IMG/VR virus record: IMGVR_UViG_3300046534_000380
Location: 1-32,259 of that record
Length of the DNA: 32,259 nucleotides
Reading direction: 5' to 3' (one strand)
Origin: a virus
Shown: positions 22,025 through 28,617 of the stretch, in pieces
Layout of the letters: every line of letters starts with the position of its first letter
How positions within the stretch are numbered: the first letter of the stretch is position 1
The notes under the pieces: model-generated
Databases searched by the model: none
Seen by the model: the letters and a program-made list of their open reading frames with translations, nothing else
Told to the model about the DNA's origin: nothing
Position numbers and translations under genes: made by a program

Positions 22025-22521
22025 TATTGTGTTTTCCTAATTTTAGTTTGTTTCTTCTTCGCCATATCAAGTTTCAGCCTTGATACCCGGTTAGTAAATT
22101 CTATGCCTTGTAGGTGATCGTACTCATGTAAAAAACAACGAGCATCTATATCGTACAGTTCCATTATACACTCTTTTGCATCAATGTCAAGGAATTTAAC
22201 AACTAATCCTTTAGGTCTTGCAACTTTTAAATATAAGTCTGGATGGCTTAAACACCCTTCTGGCATTAGTTCAGTGTTAACACTTACTTTATCGATTATA
22301 GGATTAATTACAGTAAGCGGAGTATTGTCTTCTAGTAAATGAGGCTTCATTACAAAGATTTGTCCGTTTAGTCCTACTTGGTTTGCACTTAGACCTATTC
22401 CGCCTTCTAGTACCATTAAGGCAATCATTTTTTCTGATACATCCTTAGCATCAAATTTGTCAAAGTCAAAAGGGTCTACTTCTGTTTGTAGCCATGTATT
22501 AGGTGATTTAATTAGTTTCAT
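22024..22521 (-). CDS. def: Peptide deformylase
   Basis: All three motifs are present: GIGLSANQVG (41-50, Ala replaced by Ser in G-x-G-L-A-A-x-Q), MPEGCLSHP (86-94) with metal ligand Cys90, and FLHEYDHLQG (130-139) with His132, Glu133 and His136. The enzyme removes the N-formyl group from nascent proteins. At 165 aa it is complete. Its ATG lies 14 bases inside the dnaJ gene end, and its stop abuts clpA (shared base at 22024), so translation is coupled. Phage deformylases are well known in marine cyanophages. Confidence 0.95.
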   Translation of the reverse strand: MKLIKSPNTWLQTEVDPFDFDKFDAKDVSEKMIALMVLEGGIGLSANQVGLNGQIFVMKPHLLEDNTPLTVINPIIDKVSVNTELMPEGCLSHPDLYLKVARPKGLVVKFLDIDAKECIMELYDIDARCFLHEYDHLQGIEFTNRVSRLKLDMAKKKQTKIRKTQ

Positions 22522-23350
22522 TGTTTATTATGTTCTTTATGAGGGTTAATTGCTTCAATACACTAGGATTGCTTATCTTAGGTATAGTAGCTGTTACTAT
22601 TATATATGCGTTGCCTCTCTGGCCGTTACGTCTGTCAGGTAATCCGTGTTGTGCAATATTAAATCTTCCATTTGATTGCGTTCCAGTAGGCACCTTTAGG
22701 TTCAATTGTTTTCCGTCTAGTGTATGTACTATTATACTACATCCTACAATTAAGTCAAGTGCATTTACCTTATATTCTCTATAAAGATGCATTCCTTCTC
22801 TTTGCCAGTCTTTGTGATTTAGTATTTCTATCTTAACATGCAAGTCGCCTCGTTGCAGCTGTAAGATATCATCACCTAATCCGCTGTATTTTATAACATC
22901 TCCACTACGAATGCCAGGTGGTATTTCAATATCAACTGTTTCTTTCTTGCCAGTTCTTAATGTATAACTAGCAATAAGATTTTTCCCTGTAAGGACATCT
23001 TCAAGTTCTATTTTTGCAGCAATAGTAATATCTTTATTACGCCTTGCTGGTTGTTGGAATGGGTTTGAAGTACCGCTTTGTCTAAACATATTACCAAATA
23101 TGTCTTGCATATCTGGATTTATGTTGTCATACCCAAAGCCGCCTCTGTGTTGATTCTGTGGTTGTGGGTTATCGTATTGTTGACGTTGTTGAGGATCGCT
23201 TAATACCTCGTATGCTTCTTTAATTTTGATAAATTCTTTATGGTCACCGCCCTTGTCAGGATGATGCTTACCCGCAAGTCTTCTAAATGCGGTTTTTATC
23301 TCTTTCTCAGAAGCTGATTTATGTACGCCTAGTACGGTATAATGATCCAT
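22508..23350 (-). CDS. DnaJ/CbpA-type Hsp40 chaperone
   Basis: The N-terminal J domain has YTVLGV, the AFRRLAGKHHPDKGGD stretch with His-Pro-Asp at 30-32, and the following YEVLSDPQQRQQYD, ending about residue 62. A Gly/Phe-rich linker (RGGFGYDN… NPFQQP) spans about 65-110, followed by CbpA-like C-terminal beta domains (IEIPPGIRSGD, VPTGTQSNGRFNIAQHGLPD). No Cys-rich zinc finger is present, so it is a type B J protein (280 aa). It would stimulate host DnaK. A type B J protein is not HscB, but a DnaK/HscA link to IscU could be tested. Confidence 0.93.
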   Translation of the reverse strand: MDHYTVLGVHKSASEKEIKTAFRRLAGKHHPDKGGDHKEFIKIKEAYEVLSDPQQRQQYDNPQPQNQHRGGFGYDNINPDMQDIFGNMFRQSGTSNPFQQPARRNKDITIAAKIELEDVLTGKNLIASYTLRTGKKETVDIEIPPGIRSGDVIKYSGLGDDILQLQRGDLHVKIEILNHKDWQREGMHLYREYKVNALDLIVGCSIIVHTLDGKQLNLKVPTGTQSNGRFNIAQHGLPDRRNGQRGNAYIIVTATIPKISNPSVLKQLTLIKNIINNETN

Positions 23351-23373
23351 ACTAATACTTATTTGTTAAGCGA

Positions 23374-23664
23374 CTACTTCTTGCTAGTTCCGGTGTACAA
23401 ACCAAACCAAGCAGCACCTGCGCCAACTACGATACTAATTAAACCAGACTGTTCCATTGAAGGAGCAGGTAAGTCCATGTACCAAATTACGCATTTGTAT
23501 AGTAAGATAATATAAACAGTTAAAAATAGACGTGGAAAAATTCTCCAAGCATCTACAGCTCTAGCCATATCAATAAGCCCTTGATATCTATTCTTAGAAC
23601 TATCTACAGTAGAAGTGTCTACTTCAAGTTCAATATTTACTTTTTTAGTTTGAGTGTCACTCAT
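23374..23664 (-). CDS. Small two-span membrane protein, 96 aa
   Basis: A hydrophilic N-terminus is followed by two hydrophobic spans: LFLTVYIILLYKCVIWYM and SGLISIVVGAGAAWFGLYTG. Size and topology fit a phage holin, and I recall similar C-terminal sequences (ISIVVGAGAAWFGL) in cyanophage putative holin-like proteins. It overlaps the next gene by four bases. Holin function is inferred, and the endolysin lies 4 kb away. Confidence 0.65.
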   Translation of the reverse strand: MSDTQTKKVNIELEVDTSTVDSSKNRYQGLIDMARAVDAWRIFPRLFLTVYIILLYKCVIWYMDLPAPSMEQSGLISIVVGAGAAWFGLYTGTSKK

Positions 23665-23945
23665 TTTTTCTTTCCCTCTAATTTAACAAGACGTGCTTCT
23701 AGCTCGTCAATTTTCTTTGTTACGTGTGGATACTTTTTGCGCCAAGCGTCCGTAGGTTGCTCTAACCAAGTCCATCCCCAACGTGTGACTAAAAAGTCTA
23801 CAGTCAGATCAAACTTAGCATATAGCCATAGTCCTATTCGTGTGCTTTGAAAATATGTTGAGAACGCCAATCCAAATAGCGATCCAACTAAGGCTGTGTA
23901 AATCCACAAGCGGTCATCCGCCATTCTTTCAATCATTTCCCACAT
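23661..23945 (-). CDS. Small membrane protein with cytoplasmic coiled tail, 94 aa
   Basis: One hydrophobic stretch (LWIYTALVGSLFGLAFSTYF) is followed by aromatic-rich TRWGWTWLEQPTDAWRKKYP and a charged helix at the end (VTKKIDELEARLVKLEGKKK). I recall this arrangement in small proteins of T4-like cyanophages. The function is unknown. An AGAGGG ribosome site and a late promoter-like AATAAATA lie upstream. Confidence 0.65.
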   Translation of the reverse strand: MWEMIERMADDRLWIYTALVGSLFGLAFSTYFQSTRIGLWLYAKFDLTVDFLVTRWGWTWLEQPTDAWRKKYPHVTKKIDELEARLVKLEGKKK

Positions 23946-23972
23946 AGTTTACCCTCTTTTGTTAACTATATG

Positions 23973-23980
23973 TATTTATT
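23973..23980 (-). promoter_or_regulatory. Late promoter-like AATAAATA
   Basis: On the minus strand AATAAATAC lies about 28 bases before the ATG at 23945, with AGAGGGT in the leader. It resembles the T4 late promoter core. Confidence 0.35.
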
Positions 23981-23981
23981 A

Positions 23982-24155
23982 TTATTTACTAAACGTATAG
24001 TCTATAATGTACATTGATGAAAGCATGAATCCTAATACGATAACTTGTATTAGTGTGGGTATAACAACGAAAAGGACTAAAGGATCAAAGTCGCCCGTCA
24101 TCCAGTAGTCCGTTCGATGCCAATTCTTTACTTCGGCAGGTGTAGCATTTTTCAT
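23982..24155 (-). CDS. Small membrane protein, 57 aa
   Basis: An ATG at 24155 opens a frame ending with TAA at 23982. After a hydrophilic start (MKNATPAEVKNWHRTDYW) comes one long hydrophobic stretch (VLFVVIPTLIQVIVLGFMLS) and a short tail. It starts two bases before the stop of the upstream small gene, a typical phage junction. It is one of several short membrane proteins in this stretch, with no named function. Confidence 0.7.
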   Translation of the reverse strand: MKNATPAEVKNWHRTDYWMTGDFDPLVLFVVIPTLIQVIVLGFMLSSMYIIDYTFSK

Positions 24156-24156
24156 A

Positions 24157-24291
24157 CTAGTTGTTGATTGATGCAGCCATTATTAAAAATGGTAATGCTA
24201 ATGGAAAAGTCGCTAAAAATACTACTTCTACTACGTTGCAGAACATGCATACTTGCTCGTTTTCTTTTAACCTTAAAATCATTTGTGTCAT
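24157..24291 (-). CDS. Small membrane protein with CxxC, 44 aa
   Basis: From the ATG at 24291 the frame encodes a 44-aa protein with a Lys/Glu-rich N-terminus and the VCMFCNV segment (Cys15, Cys18) just before a hydrophobic span, AFLPL-type sequence VVFLATFPLALPFLIMAA. The stop is one base before the next gene's ATG region. A CxxC beside a membrane segment could bind a metal or form a disulfide. The shorter start at 24282 is possible. Confidence 0.6.
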   Translation of the reverse strand: MTQMILRLKENEQVCMFCNVVEVVFLATFPLALPFLIMAASINN

Positions 24292-24305
24292 GTGTGTTTT
24301 ACTCT

Positions 24306-24419
24306 CTATGTGTATGTGTTTGTGTTAACCGCCAACAAAGATAACATAAAAACTATCACAAGTGTGCCCACTTCGAGCATGTCTCGAAAAGAATCTATGT
24401 CAATTTTCGGAGGTTTCAT
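24306..24419 (-). CDS. Small membrane protein, 37 aa
   Basis: The ATG at 24419 begins MKPPKIDIDSFRDMLEVG, followed by the hydrophobic span TLVIVFMLSLLA. No strong ribosome site precedes it. It is the first gene after the promoter at 24433-24461. The short length lowers confidence, although its position in an otherwise unexplained gap supports it. Confidence 0.55.
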   Translation of the reverse strand: MKPPKIDIDSFRDMLEVGTLVIVFMLSLLAVNTNTYT

Positions 24420-24432
24420 TCTAACAAAATAT

Positions 24433-24461
24433 ATAATAACTTATAAACCTTTATAAGTCAA
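24433..24461 (-). promoter_or_regulatory. Sigma70-type promoter with an internal palindrome
   Basis: TTGACT (24456-24461) and TATTAT (24433-24438) on the minus strand are separated by 17 bases. The spacer is occupied by a perfect 9-base inverted repeat, ACTTATAAA-CC-TTTATAAGT (24439-24458), overlapping the -35. This looks like an operator at which a repressor would block RNA polymerase. The promoter would drive the small membrane genes to the left. Confidence 0.65.
24439..24458. repeat. Perfect palindrome inside promoter spacer
   Basis: ACTTATAAA and TTTATAAGT are exact inverted repeats separated by two bases. The element covers the promoter spacer and three bases of the -35 hexamer. Confidence 0.75.
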
Positions 24462-24463
24462 CC

Positions 24464-24472
24464 ATATTTATC
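24464..24472 (-). promoter_or_regulatory. Late promoter-like GATAAATAT
   Basis: The minus strand reads GATAAATAT about 45 bases before the ATG at 24419. Together with the adjacent sigma70-like site it would let the small genes be transcribed both early and late. Confidence 0.35.
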
Positions 24473-24490
24473 TAAATGATATAAAAACGT

Positions 24491-24505
24491 GTTACTTTCG
24501 GTAAC
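24491..24505 (-). terminator. Weak hairpin followed by T-run
   Basis: On the minus strand GTTAC-CGAAA-GTAAC forms a five-pair stem with a five-base loop, then ACGTTTTTAT. It overlaps the stop of the 34-aa gene. The short stem makes strong termination uncertain. Confidence 0.3.
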
Positions 24506-24596
24506 GGGGAGAATTTTTTCGAAACTGTTTGTCAGCGTTACGTTGGAAAGACCATTCTAGAAAACGATTCAGTATGTTACTGAACCACTGTCTCAT
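24492..24596 (-). CDS. Small basic protein, 34 aa
   Basis: An ATG at 24596 overlaps the upstream stop by an ATGA junction, and the frame ends with TAA at 24492. The protein begins MRQWFSNILNRFLEWSFQ and ends RKNSPRYRK. It is an amphipathic, Arg/Lys-rich helix of the type seen in small phage membrane-associated peptides. The coupled start supports it; no function is known. Confidence 0.6.
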   Translation of the reverse strand: MRQWFSNILNRFLEWSFQRNADKQFRKNSPRYRK

Positions 24597-24811
24597 ACTA
24601 TGTGTTCTGTACGAGACCTTTTCGCTGTGTATACTTTGCCGCTGATTGGACTAGTATAAGGTACTTCTGCAAGTCCTTTAGTGCCTTCTTTACCAAATAG
24701 TAGATCGAATATAAGCCAACATATACCTGTTAAAAATATTGCAGCAACTAAGCCCGCACTTACAAAAATAACATAAACTAAGGGCGCACTTGTAAAAATA
24801 ACATCTAGCAT
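24593..24811 (-). CDS. Small membrane protein, 72 aa
   Basis: A hydrophobic N-terminal segment (VYVIFVSAGLVAAIFLTGICWL) is followed by a charged tail with SPISGKVYTAKRSRTEHIV. Predicted topology is one or two spans close together. It overlaps the next gene by the ATGA junction at its end and starts seven bases inside the preceding gene. Function is unknown. Confidence 0.65.
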   Translation of the reverse strand: MLDVIFTSAPLVYVIFVSAGLVAAIFLTGICWLIFDLLFGKEGTKGLAEVPYTSPISGKVYTAKRSRTEHIV

Positions 24812-24990
24812 TTATGTCCTCTTTTCGCAAGTTCATTACGAATTTTTTGACGTCTTTTAGGCTGTGTGTTCTTATTTTCTAAGGCCTCGGTCAACTCAGA
24901 CACTAACGTAGACTTCATATAAAAGTGTTCGGTTTTAGCTTTACCAGATTTATCTCTAACTGTTTGGCTTGGTTTAAATTTTAGTGGCAT
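24805..24990 (-). CDS. Conserved small basic phage protein, 61 aa
   Basis: A Lys-rich protein beginning MPLKFKPSQTVRDKSGKAKT and ending RNELAKRGHKC. I recall homologues in T4-like cyanophages with the same start (MPLKFKPSQ). The ATG shares one base with the iscU stop (TAATG), so it is translated with iscU. The helical, basic nature suggests nucleic acid contact, without direct evidence. Confidence 0.7.
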   Translation of the reverse strand: MPLKFKPSQTVRDKSGKAKTEHFYMKSTLVSELTEALENKNTQPKRRQKIRNELAKRGHKC

Positions 24991-25415
24991 TATTTTGGTC
25001 CTCCGTTATGTTGTCTTTTTTCTCTTTTACTATCCCAATCGTTGATAGCTTTCTTAATTGAATCTTCTGCTAGTACACTACAATGTAATTTAATTGGTGG
25101 TAAGTCTAAGGCCTCTGCAATATCTTTATCTTTAATTTCTCTTGCTTCGTCAATAGTTTTTCCTTTAAGCATTTCAACAAACATTGTTGAACTTGCAATA
25201 GCACTTCCACAACCATATGTTTTAAAAACTACATCTTCAATTTTGTCATCGTCATCTAGTTTAAGTTGTAAACGCATTACATCACCACATGCAGGCGCAC
25301 CAGTCATTCCTGTCGCTACCTTAGGATCGTTTGGATCAAACTTCCCTACATTAAATTTGTCGGGGTCTTTTAATACATTTTTAAATCTTTTTGTTACTTC
25401 TTCTGAATATGCCAT
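24990..25415 (-). CDS. iscU: IscU iron-sulfur scaffold protein
   Basis: IscU is the scaffold on which IscS and an electron donor build [2Fe-2S] clusters. All ligands are present: Cys43 and Asp45 in GAPACGD, Cys69 in TYGCGSAIASS, and His111/Cys112 in KLHCSVLAEDS. LPPIK (105-109) is the HscA-binding motif. A short extra segment near residues 10-20 distinguishes it from E. coli IscU. It is coupled to iscS, 20 bases downstream with its own AAGGA site. The conservation implies activity rather than decay. Confidence 0.95.
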   Translation of the reverse strand: MAYSEEVTKRFKNVLKDPDKFNVGKFDPNDPKVATGMTGAPACGDVMRLQLKLDDDDKIEDVVFKTYGCGSAIASSTMFVEMLKGKTIDEAREIKDKDIAEALDLPPIKLHCSVLAEDSIKKAINDWDSKREKRQHNGGPK

Positions 25416-25436
25416 AATAATTCCTTAATAATTCCT
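25415..25436 (-). repeat. Tandem 11-base repeat with duplicated ribosome sites
   Basis: TAATAATTCCT occurs twice in tandem between iscS and iscU. On the minus strand each copy gives AGGAATTATTA, so AAGGA ribosome sites are duplicated before the iscU ATG. Confidence 0.7.
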
Positions 25437-26653
25437 TAATGCATGTACTCGTCCCAGTTAAACGCTTCCATATCAACGCCGTCTTGGTACATGTCCCATA
25501 ATGGTGATAGTTGTCTTAATTTCTCAACTACATCAATTAGTGTATCTGCACATTGATCAATGTCTTCAAGGGTTGTTTGTCTGCCGAAACTAAATCTTAT
25601 GCTACTATGTGCTAACTCATCTGCTCTTCCTAATGCACGTAATACATAACTTGGTTCAAGTGTTGCACTTGTACATGCACTACCGCTACTTACAGCAACG
25701 TTTTCTAAAGCCATAATTAAACTTTCGCCTTCTACAAAATTAAAACTAACATTTAGAATGTTCTTAACTTTGTGATCCATACTACCATTTAAGTATACTT
25801 CTTCGACGTCTTTAACTCTGTTGTATAGTCTATCATGTAGTATGCCCACATGAGCAGTGTCTTGTTCGAATCTTTCTTTTGCAATTCTAAATGCTTCTCC
25901 CATTCCCACAATTTGATGTGTAGGTAATGTGCCACTTCTGTTGCCTCGTTCGTGACCACCGCCATGCATTTGTGCTCTAATTCTTGCACGTGGCTTACGT
26001 CTAATATATAATGCTCCAACACCTTTAGGACCATATGTTTTGTGTGCTGATAGACTCATTAAGTGAACTGGCAGTTCTGCTAAATTAATTTCAATTTTAC
26101 CAGTTGCTTGTGCGGCATCAACATGGAATGTAATTTTCTTTTCAAAGCAAAGTTTACCGATGCCTTCAATATCATTAATTGTGCCAAGTTCGTTATTAAT
26201 ATACATAATACTTACAAGTATTGTATCTTCTCTGATAGCGTCTGCAATCATTTGTGCTGTGATTATACCATTTTCATTAGGTTCAAGATATGTAACTTCA
26301 AAGCCTTCGCGTTCAAGTTCTCTACAAGGGTCTAATACTGCCTTATGCTCAATCTTACTTGTTACAATGTGTTTACCATTGGTCTCATAAAATTGTGCTG
26401 TGCCTTTAACAGCAAGGTTGTCTGCTTCAGTAGCACCACTTGTAAATATAATTTCTCTTGGATCAGCACCAATAAGATCTGCCACTTGTTGTCTTGCTGT
26501 GTCAATTGCTTGATCAGCTCCCCAACCAAAGCTATGACTTCTACTTGCTGGATTACCAAACTCACCATCAAACGTGAGGAATTTAGCCATTAGGTCTGCA
26601 ACCTTGGGATCGCATGGCGTCGTGGCTGCGTAGTCTAAATATATTCTTTTCAT
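25436..26653 (-). CDS. iscS: Cysteine desulfurase IscS
   Basis: IscS takes sulfur from cysteine for clusters and tRNA thiolation. [10 protein letters not shown] opens the protein; [10 protein letters not shown] (202-211) holds the PLP lysine Lys205, preceded by [10 protein letters not shown] (177-186) and His104; [17 protein letters not shown] (322-338) is the active-site loop with Cys327. The C-terminal [18 protein letters not shown] matches E. coli IscS, where it contacts IscU. At 405 aa it is full length. Upstream is a near-perfect promoter (26678-26706), downstream iscU. It is closer to housekeeping IscS than to the DndA type. Confidence 0.97.
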   Translation of the reverse strand: MKRIYLDYAATTPCDPKVADLMAKFLTFDGEFGNPASRSHSFGWGADQAIDTARQQVADLIGADPREIIFTSGATEADNLAVKGTAQFYETNGKHIVTSKIEHKAVLDPCRELEREGFEVTYLEPNENGIITAQMIADAIREDTILVSIMYINNELGTINDIEGIGKLCFEKKITFHVDAAQATGKIEINLAELPVHLMSLSAHKTYGPKGVGALYIRRKPRARIRAQMHGGGHERGNRSGTLPTHQIVGMGEAFRIAKERFEQDTAHVGILHDRLYNRVKDVEEVYLNGSMDHKVKNILNVSFNFVEGESLIMALENVAVSSGSACTSATLEPSYVLRALGRADELAHSSIRFSFGRQTTLEDIDQCADTLIDVVEKLRQLSPLWDMYQDGVDMEAFNWDEYMH

Positions 26654-26677
26654 AAATTATTTCACTGTTATGGTTGT

Positions 26678-26706
26678 ATTATAACAAAACTATTCGGACT
26701 TGTCAA
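26678..26706 (-). promoter_or_regulatory. Sigma70-type promoter for iscS-iscU
   Basis: Perfect TTGACA (26701-26706) and TATAAT (26678-26683) with a 17-base spacer on the minus strand. The predicted start near 26671 is 18 bases before the iscS ATG. The -35 overlaps the end of the outer spanin gene. Confidence 0.88.
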
Positions 26707-27079
26707 CCTCTTTAAGTTCACTTTCGTAATACTCTTTGTAGGCATCTATAATTTTATTTTGTTTAATCATATATGCACGTATTTGTGCATAGTTTTTTCT
26801 GAAGTTCTCGTAGTCTTCATCAGTTAATCCTATTAAGACAGGATCAATGTTCTTTGTTTCTAAATCTTTAAATACTTCTTCTGCGTTTTCTCTGTTAATA
26901 ATTATCCAGCGAACTTGTTCTAGTTGTGCTGGCTCAGGCAACGGTAAGTCAAGAGGCCTACGTTCTATTTCTGTCTTGAAAATCTCTAACGGTTGTACCG
27001 TACTACAACTAGTAAGTAACGTAGTTAGGATTAGCAAGCTCAGGACAAACAGTATTGATCTTTGACTTCTTTGTAGCAT
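26690..27079 (-). CDS. Outer-membrane spanin subunit (Rz1-like lipoprotein)
   Basis: A signal peptide (MLQRSQRSILFVLSLLILTT) ends in the lipobox LLTSC with Cys25, so the mature protein should be lipid-anchored in the outer membrane. The rest is hydrophilic with a helical tail and a proline-rich start (RPLDLPLPEPAQ), typical of o-spanins. Its start lies 71 bases inside the 3' end of the i-spanin gene in another frame, the overlapping arrangement of Rz/Rz1 pairs. The partner spans the periplasm to disrupt the outer membrane at lysis. Confidence 0.8.
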   Translation of the reverse strand: MLQRSQRSILFVLSLLILTTLLTSCSTVQPLEIFKTEIERRPLDLPLPEPAQLEQVRWIIINRENAEEVFKDLETKNIDPVLIGLTDEDYENFRKNYAQIRAYMIKQNKIIDAYKEYYESELKEVDKSE

Positions 27080-27494
27080 TTAATTCTTCCTCCGTTAACT
27101 TAGCACCCTGTATAATTTCAAAACAACGTCTTTCGGCAACTTCATCTTTATTTAAAATTCGTTCTATTGACTTTGGCTTTGTTACTGATAACGCACCAAT
27201 GTCTCGTCTTACACCACTAGCATTTAACTTATTAAACTTTTCGTTTAAGTTTTTGTTAGCGGTTTCTAACATTCTATTTGTGTCTTCGAGGTCATTACGT
27301 ATTTGAATAATATCCTCGAAGTCTTCCTTTTGTTGTAGTATTACGTCCTGTTGCTCTTGTACAGCATCTTCAAGTTTAATAATATTAGCTTTTGCTGTGT
27401 CAAGGTCTTTTTGCAATGCTTTAACATACAAGAAGCCACCTCCAGCTGCACTTATTATTACTAGTATTAATGCTATCCTAAGAGAACTAAACAT
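27009..27494 (-). CDS. Inner-membrane spanin subunit (Rz-like)
   Basis: An N-terminal membrane anchor (IALILVIISAAGGGFLYV) is followed by a long coiled coil (about 28-95, heptad-like DLDTAKANIIKLEDAVQEQQ), then a helical C-terminal part with two cysteines. This is the i-spanin layout. It lies between the ACP-like gene (four-base coupling region, overlap at 27487-27494) and the o-spanin gene nested at its end. Together they form the final lysis step after the endolysin at 27724-28593. Confidence 0.78.
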   Translation of the reverse strand: MFSSLRIALILVIISAAGGGFLYVKALQKDLDTAKANIIKLEDAVQEQQDVILQQKEDFEDIIQIRNDLEDTNRMLETANKNLNEKFNKLNASGVRRDIGALSVTKPKSIERILNKDEVAERRCFEIIQGAKLTEEELNATKKSKINTVCPELANPNYVTY

Positions 27495-27717
27495 TTATAT
27501 GCTTGCCTACTACGTTTATTAGATCTTGAACAGTCTCGATTTCAAATGTTTCTTCTTCAGGAATGTTAATATCTAGTTTATTGCTGACTTGTACAACAAC
27601 ATCAACTATATCTATCTCATCTCCGTCTAAATCGTCTAAAAAGTGGCTAGCTGGAGTAAACGGTTTGTCATCTCCAAAGTGTGCTTTTAATACAGCCATA
27701 ATATCATCTACATACAT
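27487..27717 (-). CDS. Acyl carrier protein-like, phosphopantetheine serine replaced
   Basis: A 76-aa acidic four-helix protein whose segment HFLDDLDGDEIDIVDVVVQV (25-44) aligns with the ACP motif L-G-x-D-S-L-D-x-V-E-L. The site where ACPs carry the phosphopantetheine serine is occupied by Glu34 (GDEID in place of ADSLD). NIPEEETFEIETVQDLINVV follows as in ACP helices III and IV. Without serine it cannot be a normal acyl carrier. It overlaps the i-spanin gene by eight bases and starts six bases after the endolysin stop. Role unknown. Confidence 0.7.
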   Translation of the reverse strand: MYVDDIMAVLKAHFGDDKPFTPASHFLDDLDGDEIDIVDVVVQVSNKLDINIPEEETFEIETVQDLINVVGKHINV

Positions 27718-27723
27718 AATTTA

Positions 27724-28593
27724 TTATCCTAATAGTTTTTCCAATGTGTTTGGGCCAGCAATGCCGTCAGCAACTAAGCCGTTAGATGTTTGCCATGCCT
27801 TTAATGCACGTTCTGTGCCAGGACCAAATGCTCCATCTGCACCAACGCCTAATGCTTCTTGCATCATCTTAACGCCTTCGCCTTTACAACCTTTACGTAG
27901 TACACCAATGTCATCTACATCAAAGTCATCATCACCTGCGTCTTGTGATAGTGTTACTGGACTACCTAGTACTTCCATTGCATTCTTATAACGTGATTGA
28001 CGATCTGCAAGACCAATGTTACCACCGTTAATAATTTTAGTCATTTTGGTAACGTCATCTGTGTCAGCAATGTTATTAAGTTTCTTTGCATTCCAGAACC
28101 AACATGCTGACTCTACAGCACCTTTTGGAGTTGCAACATATTCTGCTGCTTCTTCTGCTGTAATGTCGATACTTTTACCAAAGTTAGTATAGTTCTCACG
28201 ACCAGTAAGTTGCTTCAGTCCACGCCCACGGAACAACCAACCATCACCTTCGTTTGTATTGCCCATCTTGTACTTACGATACTTGTCGAAGTAAACACGG
28301 TTTGCAATCTTTTCTGGATTACGTGCATATTCTGCTGCATTAGCTTTAGGCGCATCACCAAAGTAACGTCCAAACACAGCCTTGAGTGCTTTTTCACTAT
28401 AGTTTAAATTTTCTTGTAATGAACGAAAGTTGTTTGACTCGTGAGCACATTGACTAAGGAAGTGTGCTACTCGCCTTTTTGTGTTTATCTCATATTTAGG
28501 CATAATAGCAATTAGTGCTTCATGCCAATCCTCAACATCTTTATTACCCGGAATAATTTTTCCAAGTTGTTCTTTAGTGAATTCAAAATCCAT
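27724..28593 (-). CDS. Endolysin: GH19 lysozyme/chitinase-type plus peptidoglycan-binding domain
   Basis: Residues 1-200 resemble GH19 family phage lysozymes: catalytic Glu52 in CAHESNNF and Glu61 in LQENLNY, then FRGRGLKQLTGRENY (121-135). Residues about 225-289 form a peptidoglycan-binding domain (GVLRKGCKGEGVKMMQEALG, DGAFGPGTERALKAWQ, DGIAGPNTLEKLL). There is no signal peptide, so release needs a holin. It precedes the ACP-like gene and the spanins in one lysis block. It is complete at 289 aa. Confidence 0.93.
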   Translation of the reverse strand: MDFEFTKEQLGKIIPGNKDVEDWHEALIAIMPKYEINTKRRVAHFLSQCAHESNNFRSLQENLNYSEKALKAVFGRYFGDAPKANAAEYARNPEKIANRVYFDKYRKYKMGNTNEGDGWLFRGRGLKQLTGRENYTNFGKSIDITAEEAAEYVATPKGAVESACWFWNAKKLNNIADTDDVTKMTKIINGGNIGLADRQSRYKNAMEVLGSPVTLSQDAGDDDFDVDDIGVLRKGCKGEGVKMMQEALGVGADGAFGPGTERALKAWQTSNGLVADGIAGPNTLEKLLG

Positions 28594-28617
28594 AATACTT
28601 TCCTGTTATATGTGCTA

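Noticed and set aside
24161-24305. Non-coding RNA in the gap between small genes
   Set aside because: The sequence is covered by the 44-aa frame, with no strong hairpin pattern beyond what the coding sequence explains.
25436-26653. IscS as DndA of a phosphorothioation system
   Set aside because: No DndB, C, D or E gene is present, and the partner is a typical IscU, so Fe-S assembly is the better reading.
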